Shown here: positions 47,197-58,000 of the stretch, in pieces | How the letters are laid out: each line of letters opens with the position of its first letter | Numbering within the stretch: the first letter of the stretch is position 1 | NCBI GenBank assembly: GCA_023333565.1 | Contig: JAJKFH010000374.1 | Location: 3,348,001 to 3,412,000 of the forward strand | Source of the DNA: Puffinus mauretanicus | Taxonomy: Eukaryota; Chordata; Aves; Procellariiformes; Procellariidae | Reading direction: 5' to 3' | DNA length: 64,000 nt | The notes under the pieces: generated by a model | The model's database searches: none | What the model was told of the DNA's origin: nothing | What the model saw: only the letters and a program-made list of their open reading frames with translations | Made by a program: the position numbers and the translations under genes

Positions 47197-50100
47197 GTGA
47201 GTTTGCGCTGCCCCATCATCCCCCAACGGCGCTAGGGCTGGCGCGGCCCCGCCGCGTGTGCCGGCACAGGCCGTGGGGGCCGGGCGAGGGCGGTTAAGGC
47301 TGCGGCTGCGCGGGGGTGCCGGGCCTGTGTAACCAGGTGTGCGTTTCCCCCACAGAGGAGCTGAAGGAGTACTTCTCCCAGTTCGGGTCAGTACAGAGGT
47401 GCCAGCTGCCGTTTGTGAGTACCCGCTCATCCTCCAGGCCGCTGTTCGTGTCTTCTCGGTAAAACGGGGAAGAGCCGCCGGCTGGTGCTCGTCGGGCCCC
47501 GGCAGGGTTGGGCCTGCTGCTGGGGCCCTGCCCCGAAGCTGGCTCCCCCGCTCCTCGGAGCTGCTTTCTAGAAGCCTCTTCTAGTCAGATTTTCGGTGCC
47601 CTCCACCCTTAGTTCCTTCTCCCAGTGGGTGCCTGCGAGCTGTAGGCTTCATTGAAGCTTAGTGGTTTCCATTGGCTTTGAAAGAGCTTTAGAAAGCACA
47701 TTTCTCAGATCCTGTTGATGCTGCCATTTCTGAATAATTAACATAAAAGTGCTTTGAGCTTCTCTATCATCGTGTTATCTTTCTTCTGACAAAGAATAAA
47801 GCGTTTATGTGCCTGGTCGTACTGGCCTAAAAAATCTAAAGATGTGGGTATGAACCTACAGTCTTTTCCTGCTGTGCGGGGCTAACAAAAACTGCAACCT
47901 CTTCAGGATGCTCCCAAGCTGTCAGCTGTTCATGCCTCTGCCGTTTAGGTTATTTATCTTCTGAGCGTGTAGGTCAGGGATAATAGCATCTAGTGCAGTT
48001 TCTTAGAGATGAACAGTCAAAAAAAGTGTTCCTTTCCCACTCTGTTACGGATAAGTTGCAGGTCATTGCTGAAGGAGTAGAGGTTCTCCTGCCTGCTCAT
48101 GTTTCTCCATGTGAAGTAATAGTCTGTTAAATTAAGCTCAGTGTGTAGTGAACTTCAGTTAGTGAGCTGATGGGTTCACTACCAGTTGAGGACTAGTTTG
48201 GAAATGGAGAAAGATAGTTTGAAACAGTCTGGTTATTTCTGAACACTGAAGCTTAGGTGTCTGCCTGCCATGCTCTGTTCCTCCGGCCCAGGACAGAACG
48301 CATTGCTTCATTGCGAAGGCTGGCAGCTTACCATAAACCTGCCTCCGTCACTTACTGAAGCTAAACTGATGCACGTGTCTATGTTTTGAGTCAGTGATTA
48401 CTTTAGGAGGGTTCATTAATGCTTAAAACTGCCAGAGGTACAAAAATCTGCCCTACTTAAGACATCCTAATTAAGACATCACTGGGATACTGAAACCGGG
48501 CAGTGTGACTATAGTACCTTGTGGGTGAAAACTTCACTGGTGTTTGGAAGTGCTGCCAGTCATGCCTGATGATCAGTGAATTCAGTGGCAGAGCTGTTGT
48601 GAACTCTGATGGGGATCAGAGTTGGGATAAAAGGCACTTTAGTAGACCTGGCTTTTCTGCATTATCTCCTTTTATTGACAACTGTCTTTTCCGACTGGCA
48701 AATTATTCTTAAAAATAACTTTTTTTTCCTGTTCAATGCAGTTAGTGCTTGTCATCTCGAATTGCAGCCTGCTTTCTTAGCATCTTAAGCAGCTGCTTTA
48801 TCTTGCTGAATGCTTTTCAAGTACTGTGGCAGGCTTATTTTCAAATCAGGCAGCCATTTAAATGTCAGTTCTGTTGTGACTGGCTTAATAGTAGATAACT
48901 ACTGCAGTTTGAAATAACACATAGCTGGTTGTTTCAGTCTTCAACTGTAACTTAAAATCTTAAATTTTTTTATGATTGCTGGACTCAAATTGAGAGAAAA
49001 GGATGCAGAACAGCCTCTGCTAGGCCCCCATATGCTGTCAATGAGAGTAAATGTCTTAAAGTGTGGAAAACTTCTGAAACAGCAAGTGTGCCAATTTCTC
49101 TGATAATTTCTGAATCCTTAAATTGAATATCCATATAAAGTTTTTAACAGCCTATGTGAATATTTTCTACAGTAATTGGATTTTTTTTTTTCCAAACTGG
49201 TAACTAGGACAAAGATACAGGCTTTCACAGACGTTATTGCTGGATTAAATTCTCAACTCTGCAAGATGTTCAGAATGTGTTTCAGAAGGACTCCCACATA
49301 CTTGAAGGTGCCAAGGTAATGTGCTAATTCCTTTAATAAGGTAATGTAATGAGTTGAGCTCTTTAATTCTGCCTTCGGTTGGACACAGTAACATCAAAAT
49401 ATTGCCATACTCATTCCAAGTGATTAAACATTTTGCCACTTAGTGTACTTTTAATGTTTTTTTAAATCACTTTTGTTTATTCCCCCCTCTCATCTCCACT
49501 AGTTAGGGTCTGAGATCCTGCAAATACCACAGAGATCACACACCAGATACCAAAGCCTCCTGCTATGCTAAGCCAAAGGAATATGAATGCAGTAAAACTG
49601 TTCAGGAACTGCCATGCAACTAGTTATTATTTCTAATACAGGTTTCTGCAGGTGGATTCCAACATCTAATTTGGATGTTGGGTGTCAGGGGGAAAATGAC
49701 AAAGAATGTAAAGCTAAGCTTCGAACTTTAGTGAAAATTTCTTTTTTTCTTCAGCTATCATTTCATACAGGAAAAATCAGCTGCCTGCTTTCATGTGTCT
49801 AAGATAACTTTAAATTAGCTTTAGTGTAGCTTTTTTCCTTCTTATTTGCTGTCTCTAACATTTTAAATGTTAATAAAGGAAAAAATGACACTTTGGCAAT
49901 CTCAGTGCATTAGTGTATGGTGTCAAGAGACAGTGTACACCATCAGTTAAAAACCGTTGGTCTAGTATCCGTACAACGGTGTCTGTCATTGACTGGTCAG
50001 TTGGAGCCAGACAGCTGTATCATCTAGCTTCACTGCAGCAAATAAATAGAACAAAGAAATGGCCATCCCACTGCTTTCCAAACATTTAGTATGCAGTGGT

Positions 50101-51310
50101 GTTGACAGATAAGTATAAGACGACAGTGAGTCAATGGCTGCCAAAGCCATTAATAAATTAACAGGTCTCATGTCAAAATCATTAGAAACTTGCATCTAGT
50201 AGGGGCAAATTACTAGGGGAATTTTCTTGTAGACTTACATGTGCTTCAGCTGACCTAGCTACTCAGACGGAGTAGTACAGAGTGAAACGAGGAGCAACAA
50301 ACAGGCTGGTATAACAGACATGATCAATGCATGTCTTAGAATAACTAATAAGAATTCTTCAATGTCCTTCTGACAACTAGTTTCTTGTTTTGAGACTTTC
50401 AACGCTAGGAGATGGTTAAGAGTAAAATGAATTAGCAAGAGACTTCAGAGATGCAGTATGTTGATTGCGATAAAGTATTTTGCTTGACATAGTTCATGGT
50501 ACTGCAGAAGTCTTCATTGGCTGTGGTTACTTCAGTACCTATTCCTAAGAAGAGCTGGCCTGTGAGTTACAGCTGTGGTGCAAAAATGGAAACAGAAATT
50601 AAGGAGTGGGTTTGCAGACTTCAATCTTAAACGGTGACAAGCCAGGCAATAGGCTGATCCCTCATAAATTGTGCTGAAAATAACTAGGATGTTATCTGCA
50701 TGCAATTATCAAAGTAAGTACTAGGAATAGCATAGATGAGTATTTAGTGTCAATTTCTTGGAAATTATTTTGCCGCTTTTTATTCTTGAAGCTGTAAGAT
50801 AGCCACATTCACTTAACTGCCTAGGCTTTGAGGGCTATACTCTTACAAGAGGTGCAAGAGCTAAGAGGCTTCTTTATAGTGAAATAAAAAGCAGAAGGCA
50901 GGCAGTAGTTAGCTTTCTTCATTTCTTCAAAAATGCAAACTTCTCTAGAAGCAAAATAACATGAGCACTTCTCCCACTTTGTTCTAGGCTAGGTTTAGAC
51001 AGTTACCTTCTATTAGTTCCACTTGAAAGCACAAGCTTTTAAGATGCATTTTGCTGATACAACTAGCAATTGCTGTGCAAATTATATTCAACTTTCTCTT
51101 CGGGAGCTTAGTGTTTGTGGTTACGGCTCATGAAACTGAACTGGTTATAAACCCATCTTCCGCTTTCTATATGAATGTTTTAGAAGATCAGAAATAAAAA
51201 ATATCAAGCCTTCTTGCCTAACCAATTTGAATAATTTCCATTGTTTGCAGCTCACTCTCAAACAGCAGCCCCGTAGAAGACGCAGTCAAAGAAAGAATCA
51301 AAGTGAGTGA
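47103..51310 (+). CDS. SLIRP: SLIRP: SRA stem-loop-interacting RNA-binding protein, mitochondrial, complete
   Basis: Four exons (47103-47196, 47356-47414, 49208-49315, 51251-51310) join in frame to 106 codons plus stop; human has 109. SLIRP is a single-RRM protein that partners LRPPRC in mitochondria to stabilise mRNAs, and was first described as a nuclear SRA RNA corepressor. The first 17 residues are basic with no acidic cluster except one Glu, fitting a mitochondrial presequence. The RRM covers about residues 19-91, with RNP2-like FVADVPW (21-27) and RNP1-like RRYCWIKF (59-66). Strong matches to human are PWT..S..LKE.F.QFG, LPFDK.TGFHR and the following W.(K/Q)F. The C-terminus is a short basic tail (PRRRRSQRKNQSE), unlike the acidic human tail. 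ATG chosen by homology; context AAGATGG. Confidence 0.95.
47356..47414 (+). CDS. SLIRP: SLIRP exon 2 (residues 32-51)
   Basis: Acceptor CCCCCACAG, donor GTGAGT; 59 bp. Encodes KELKEYFSQFGSVQRCQLPF, the first RRM helix and second strand. Lies 159 bp after exon 1, still in the CpG island. Confidence 0.95.
47415..49207 (+). other. SLIRP: SLIRP intron 2
   Basis: 1.8 kb; the first about 120 bp are CpG island, the rest ordinary. No repeat or gene recognised. Confidence 0.7.
49208..49315 (+). CDS. SLIRP: SLIRP exon 3 (residues 52-87)
   Basis: Acceptor with a long T tract ending AACTAG, donor GTAATG; 108 bp, phase 0. Encodes DKDTGFHRRYCWIKF (RNP1 region) and the second RRM helix through ILEGAK. Confidence 0.95.
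49316..51250 (+). other. SLIRP: SLIRP intron 3
   Basis: 1.9 kb AT-rich; nothing recognisable. Confidence 0.7.
51251..51310 (+). CDS. SLIRP: SLIRP exon 4 (residues 88-106 and stop)
   Basis: Acceptor TTGTTTGCAG; encodes LTLKQQPRRRRSQRKNQSE then TGA. The stop overlaps a perfect donor-like GTGAGT (51303-51308), but a poly(A) signal 44 bp on supports this being the last exon. Confidence 0.88.
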   Translation, partial: LTLKQQPRRRRSQRKNQSE

Positions 51311-51325
51311 ATGGTGGAAGGAGGC

Positions 51326-51331
51326 TTTATT
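51326..51331 (-). terminator. SNW1: Probable SNW1 poly(A) signal
   Basis: AATAAA on the minus strand, the first I find downstream of the SNW1 stop at 51864 (a 3' UTR of about 550 bp). Cleavage would fall near 51296-51316, inside the SLIRP last exon. Confidence 0.6.
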
Positions 51332-51353
51332 TCACTAAATGTAAAGAAATGAA

Positions 51354-51359
51354 AATAAA
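51354..51359 (+). terminator. SLIRP: SLIRP poly(A) signal
   Basis: AATAAA 44 bp after the stop codon; cleavage expected near 51370-51385. A second AATAAA is at 51428-51433. Confidence 0.75.
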
Positions 51360-51863
51360 GATTACTGAGAAACTATGAGTGAGTATTTGTTTTAAAACAG
51401 AATCCAGCTGTTTCCCCTCCTTGTTCAAATAAACTGTATAGCCACACTAAAGAAACACTGAATCATAAACTCCCTAGCATCCATTACAGCATCAGACAGT
51501 AATTATATACAGCAGGAAAGCTTTCAAGAGATGAAGTAAAAGCTTTAGCTACCTACAAAAAGTAAAGCTGTAGGAGGGGGCTACATTCTTACCCTGAGAT
51601 GCTGGGCAACCAGGAATCAGCAAAGTCAGAGCACTTGCTAAAGAATAATTCCCTTGTGAAATGTTTCAAAGTGGTCTCTGTTCTCCACTCTCCAGGGGTA
51701 GCTGTCCTATGTAGAATTAGTGTGTGTATATATATCCACACGACAAGAGTTGTGAACTGCTGCGTTACAATGCCATCCCCCTATACACCTGATATTAAAA
51801 ATGCCTTCTGCATTAAGTCCAAGCTTGTAGTCCATTTCTCTACCTCTCAAGGAGCAGAGGCAC

Positions 51864-52068
51864 TCAGTCCTTCCTCCTCTTTTTGCTCTCATGCTCATGT
51901 TCTTTAGGGCGGCTGCTATCTGATGGCCGTTTAGAACCACCATGTTGCTTAGCTTCTTCCAGAAACTTGTCCAAACCAAATGGATCCTCCTCAAATTGAA
52001 CTGGCCCATCTCTGCCCCTCCCTCTGGTGTTACGATCCGAGTTAGAAAACTCTTTGTCAGGAACAAAC
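51864..52068 (-). CDS. SNW1: SNW1 exon 14 (C-terminus and stop)
   Basis: Acceptor CTCCTGCAG, stop TGA at 51864-51866; 205 bp. FVPDKEFSNSDRNTRGRG, QFEEDPFGLDKFLEEAKQHG, and the basic tail ending KKRRKD. Confidence 0.97.
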
Positions 52069-55000
52069 CTGCAGGAGAAGAGGGGACACTCAGTTGATTG
52101 TAACTTCAAAGTACTAATTAAGAATATTTATTAACTTTATTTTCCTACCTATTGGTCTTTATTCGAGCCTCTAGATCATCACCATACATGTCCTTATCCA
52201 CATTTTTACTTGGCCTGTAGATGTTTTGGGCCATATCCTTGCCGCTTCTCCAAGGCTGGTCATAAACATTGTAAATTTCATCCTCTCCTCCAGCAAAGCC
52301 GCTGTCCATACCCTGTGAAGAACAGCAGTTTAACACAAACGAGTCTGCAAAACTTCAGCTAATTTATTTTAACATCAAGATACACTGATGGTGTCACAGA
52401 GATACACAAAGATGGTACTGTGTGATTCACTATTGATTTCAAGTGAGTTCAAGCACTTCAGTAGGATGTGTTTTTGGGTTTGGGATTCAGTTCAGAGAAC
52501 ATGACAGAATCATTACAAGCCTTGGTCAGGGCCACTTCCACTCTTCCAGAAAGCAACAGGAAGGATTACAGGCCATTCATATTTCAGAATAATGGATCAT
52601 TTCAGTCTGCCCTGCAAGTACAGCTGTCTGTAATAGCCAAGTACAACCATACAGAAATGTGTATTACTCAGAATTGCTGGAAAAAATTATTTAAGCTGAC
52701 TGATCCAAATCACACAGAGGCTTATGTAAACTGTGAAAGTAGAAGTGCCTGCTTGTTCACTTGATTCACCAGCTTTCCCTTCTGCCTGCAAATCTTTCAT
52801 TGGAGATGTGAAAAAGAATGATTGACAAACTGCAGGTCTATTCAGGGACTTTCTGAAGCCTAATCTACTTTTTCATCTCTGAATAGTATAAAGTTCAGGG
52901 AAAATAAATGTTGCTGTTAACTATTTATATCTTCAGAAGGATTTTTAACATAACCAATAATGGGAATAGAAAGCATTTACTTGCTTCTCCAGAGCAGATT
53001 TCCCTTAGTCAGTACATTTGGACAAAAGAAGAAAAGGAGGTCACTGCAGCTTGAAGGCAAAACAGCTTCTTTCTCCCCACTCCCCAGTGAGAAAAACCAC
53101 AACAAAAACACTTTAATCCAGTTATACATTCAGAATATTCAATTTTTGTTGCACCAGGTATGGACAAAGGAGATCAATAGTTTCCTAACCAGTTATGTAG
53201 AGACTCCTTTCAGAGTATATCCACACCAGCCATGAGAACAGGGTCCCTTTAGTACTCTAGCCATACCCACTAAGGAAGGATGAGAATGTTCTCATAGAAA
53301 GCCACACACCTGTGAAAAGGTATTTTTACCTTGCTCTGGTTGAACAGCCTCTGGTCGTATTGGATTTCATTGGATGGCCTGGGGTTGGGTACCCCTAGAG
53401 CAATAACTTCACTGATATCTCTGTTCTCATTTCTCTGCAGCTTTGACCTGAATTAAAAATTCTAAGTTTTATTAGGTCAGTAAACCATATTTGTTGACAT
53501 GCTCAACTGCAACCCAATCCTGTATTAGTTGCTAACAATTTGCCTCAGGAGCCAGATTGTTGCCATTCCTTACCAGGTAACATTTAAAATTTGTCTCCTG
53601 GCAAAGGAAACATTTGGGAAAGTTATGTTCAGCTGGGCATGACATTTAAATTTGCCTTCCACTATCTGCAATTTACATCAAGCCGACTTGGTCTAAAATG
53701 TCATACTTATTTTTTGCAAGAATCAGTGTAATTATATTCTGGGAAGGCCGAGCAATCTAATTTTAAGATATCAGAGATTTTAAGCCTCCAGAAACGATTT
53801 GTGCTCAGAAATCTCACTGGCTTGGGCAAAAAAGATACTTCAGCCTACACTCATAAATCTAAGCTTACTTCAAATGACTAGCTTCAAGAAACAAAGCCAC
53901 TAATGATACTCTGGTCTCACCGAAGTTATAGGATCCAGGCTTCAACCTTTGCTGTCAACATGTTAATTAAATCTGAACATGCTGAAGTTCTGCTACAGAA
54001 AAACCCACCTAAAACCAACAACCCCCCATTCCTCCATTCATATGGAAAAATCTAAATTTAGAAGAGTGTACTGCAGTACACAGTAATACCATTTCATACA
54101 ATGAATGAATGGTGAATACCCATTTCCAGTGTGAACCAGTAAAATTCAGGCACTCGCATCAAGCAAAAGGAGAAAGCCCAGTGTAACAGTTTCCCTAGTG
54201 GGGAAGCCAGTGCCAGTACAGGAATAAAGCAGCTTTCTTCTGTGACTCACCTTTTGTCAGGGGCTGCCCTGGAAAGATTTCTGTCATGCTGTCTCTCTTT
54301 ACGCCGGTCATGTCTGATTTCATCTCGCTCTCTAGCTTCGCCATCCTCTGAACAAATGCAAGATTGCTCATTACAGACAAATATTTGAAGTTTCAATTAA
54401 TTATGCCACATAATTGGCAGACATTGGCACAGTGATTCAATTCAGTATTCTTTTACATAAGAGAAGTGACCCTTAGCACTATTTAAAATGTTACACTTTA
54501 AACAAACTGAACACATGGAAAGCCACAGCTTTCTTATGCCACAAGCAATTAACTGTCCTTGACAAGAGAGTTAAAACAGACATATCCAACAACTATGTTT
54601 TCTCAACTTTCCAAGAGCTTGGAATACTTCTCCATCTAGGAATTTACATCCTAAAACACCTACAGATCATCGTATCATACTTTTATCTCTGAGTGTAAAA
54701 ATACTGTTCAAACACGCAGGCATCTAAGTCCTTGAAGAACGTTCTGTGACTCAGTATCGCAGAATCACTCAGGTTGGAAGGGAGTCTCTAACTCAACCTC
54801 CTGCTGAAAGCAGGACCAATGCTGAATTCAAACCAGGTTGCTCAGGCTTTGCCCACTCAGATGGGGAAAGTCTCCAAGGACAGAGATTGCCAACCTCCCC
54901 GGGCAACTTGTTCCCACTGCTTGTTGTCCTCATGGTGAAAACTTTTCTCCTTGCATGTAGTTGGAACCTCCTGCTTCAACTTTTGACCACTGTCTCATTC

Positions 55001-58000
55001 TTCCACTGTGCAGCTTAGTGAAGAGCCCTGACGATCTCCTTGTAGGTATGGGAAAGCTTCCATTAGGTCCCCCCAAAGCCTATCTTCTCCTGGCAGAACA
55101 AGCTTCATTCTCTCAGCATCTCCTCGCTGGGCAGATGCTCTAGCCCCCTGACCATTTTGGTGGCCCTCCAGTGAACTCACTCACGTTTATCAATGTCTGT
55201 CTTGTACCTGGGGGCCCGTAAGTGCACCCGGTATTCCAGATGCAGTCTAACAGGTCACCAGTAAAAGGAAATGATTACTTCCCTTGACATACTGGTTACA
55301 ATCCTACAGAAGCAGCTTAGTATGCCCTTAGCATTACTGCTGCCAGGGCACACTGCTGACTCACGTTTAGCATATTGTCCACTAGCACTCCCAGGCCCTT
55401 TACAACAGAGTGGCTCTCCAGCCAGCCAGCCCCCAGCCTGTTGGGAAGAGGTTACTCCATCCCAGCTGCAGGATTTGGCATTAGATGACCATATCCTCCA
55501 CCTTTTAGTAATAACGAGAGATCATAATTGCTCTGTAAGTTCAGCATATTGATCTTTGAGATGTCATTCCAATCATTAGCACAATGATTTAGATAGGTTA
55601 GCAGTTTTTGGGCCTAGTGGCCCACAGAACTACAGTTCCGCAAGACCAATTATAACAACACAAGAGACAGAATATTGCATTTACCATCTTTGAAAACTTA
55701 AAGATGGTTTAGTTCTTGTAAACAAAGTTGCTTTTCAACTGCAACAAACCTTTTCTAAAAAAAAAAATTAGATTAGAACAGTCCACGAAAAGCCATTACT
55801 TGTACTGATCCATTAACAACTCTGAAATTCTCAACAAAGTCCTAAACCTGTATACACTGACATACTGCTGTGGGGTTCAAATTCAGATCCCATCAAACCA
55901 GACAGTGAATTAACCAAATTCACTGGCTGATCAAGTAAAGACAGGAAGAACAGATGTCATAGAAATTACAGCTGATATTTAGGTAGTATAAGTTCTCGGG
56001 TTATTTCTCCAAACCCACACTTCAGAGAGTGCTAAAAAAAACCCCCATAGCATCTTAATAACAAAGAAATGTACCTTTTTCAACATGGGTTTTGATCCCT
56101 GCTCTTCTCTCCCTGGCTTTCTGAGCCATTTCTCGGAGTTTTTCCTCATGTTTCTCCTTTTCTTTCTGAGCCATCTTCCTCTCCACCTGGGCACGCATCT
56201 CCACAGCCTCACGAGCCTGCACACATAAGACATAGTTAAAATGTCATAGAAAGCTAGCACCTGGGATGCAAGCAGATCTTTTGTCATGGAGTTATCCTGT
56301 AAACAGTGCAGGAATCAAGCCACAAAAACGAAGTCCAAAGCCAGGCAGCCTCAGCAGTTAGAGCTGAGAAACAAGACCCATGACCTCCAGTAATTTAACC
56401 CACACTGAGCCACTGATTCAAAGATACTGGGGATAAGACCTTATGTCTTATGTTAGCCAAGAAGCAGGACAAATCAAAAAGCCATAGCCTATTCACAGTT
56501 GATTTTCCCAAGGAAATAAACATGGAACAAAACAGTTTAAACAACCACCTAACCTTTCTGTCAGCTATATAAAGAGCCTCGGCGAGCTTGGCAAAATTTT
56601 CATTAATATGAACAGTCTGCAATCCTCTGCCATCTGCAGCCAGACGCTTGTCTAATGGAATGGTGTAACCCTATGGTGGAAACAGAGGCAGTTAATCACA
56701 GAAATTAACGTTATTTGTAATAACAAACATTATTACATTTATTGTGTAAGAAACCAAAAACACAGGCAAAACTCACAGCCCATCATTAATACACCTCAAT
56801 GGACCTCCTTTATACATACTTCAAATTCATACCGGGTAATATTAAGCTCCCCTTCAATTCCACACTCCCCCCACATCCGAATCACAATCTCCCCTCTATT
56901 TACATCTTAGTATGAATGACAGTTTTTGATCGATAAGGTCCACTCTTTGCTTTGTGTTAAGAACTACAGATAATAGCTTTCCCAGTCTGTAAGCTGTTTT
57001 ACTATTTGTGGTTAAAAATTGTTTTCCCTAAACTGTTTTTATACCTGTTAAGAGGTTAGCTGATTCAAACTGAGAAAGGGGGAAGGCTGCCAGCAAAAGC
57101 AAGAGACACTAAATGCCAATTTTGCCTTCAAAAGCTGAAACCTCAAAGTATTTATAGATGATATTTTAAGATTTTTTAGAGAGCTCTACAAAATTTTTGC
57201 TTTGGTTTTAGCATCTGTAACCTAAAATTTGATCTACTAATTAGTGTCAGTCCCAGTTATACAGCTGTGTTGGGGTAGGAAAAAAAAAAATCCAAACACG
57301 CAGCTTTTTCTTCCTCCGTTTGAGGCTGCCTCATAACAACAGCTTGGTAAGTTTGAGAACGATTAAACCAGTTACTGCAGCAGATTATAAATTCTCCCTT
57401 CTCTCCAAACTTACTGGCTGATAAAAATCAAAGCGTCAGGACATAACCTACTCAAACAATAAATAAAAATAGCTAAGCTAACCAGTGATGAAAATTAATT
57501 AGTGAAAGAATGCAACAAGGAGAACTTCTGAGAAATTTGGACTGCAGTATTAGAAAGAAACATGCTTGGTTCTCTATGAATTACCTTTCCCTTTTTCAGT
57601 TTACACGGCTTTACTTTGTGGGCTCCAGAGACTTTGGTTTCAGACTCCCCTATTATGGGGGTTTTACCTAATGCCATTTTTTCCTCTCAAAATGCATCAT
57701 TTCTGCCATGAAGTAATATATTCTCTCTCAGTTCTTTACTCCTGTCAATTTGACAACCCTGATATGCCAAAGAGAGAAAAACTGAGCTGTACAATTGTGT
57801 GTTCTCCATGCTGGAAGCAGCCAGTTTACCTAACTCTAGAGGTTTAAAACGAGTATTATTCAAGCTTAAATCATTCATAGAAGTCTCACAGCAGGGTGCA
57901 ACATTAGAAAGGTGAATTTATGACAACTTAATTACCTTTGCATTTTTCCAGTTTGAAATGCATGGAGGAATTTTCCACTCTTGCTGCTCTTTCACAGTCA

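Larger units (their letters stand above)
46450..47530. promoter_or_regulatory. CpG island shared by ALKBH1 and SLIRP
   Basis: CpG-dense block covering ALKBH1 exon 1, SLIRP exons 1-2 and the 86 bp between their start codons. The 217- and 256-codon open frames across it (46644-47297 plus, 46660-47430 minus) are composition artefacts apart from the exon parts they contain. Confidence 0.88.

Noticed and set aside
46644..47430. Open frames of 217 (plus) and 256 (minus) codons across the ALKBH1/SLIRP island
   Set aside because: Only the exon parts match proteins; the remainder runs through promoter and intron with clear splice donors.
54195..54380. Open frame overlapping SNW1 exon 11 in another register
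   Set aside because: The correct frame, set by neighbouring exon phases and the human protein, is the one encoding ARERDEIRHDRRKERQ.
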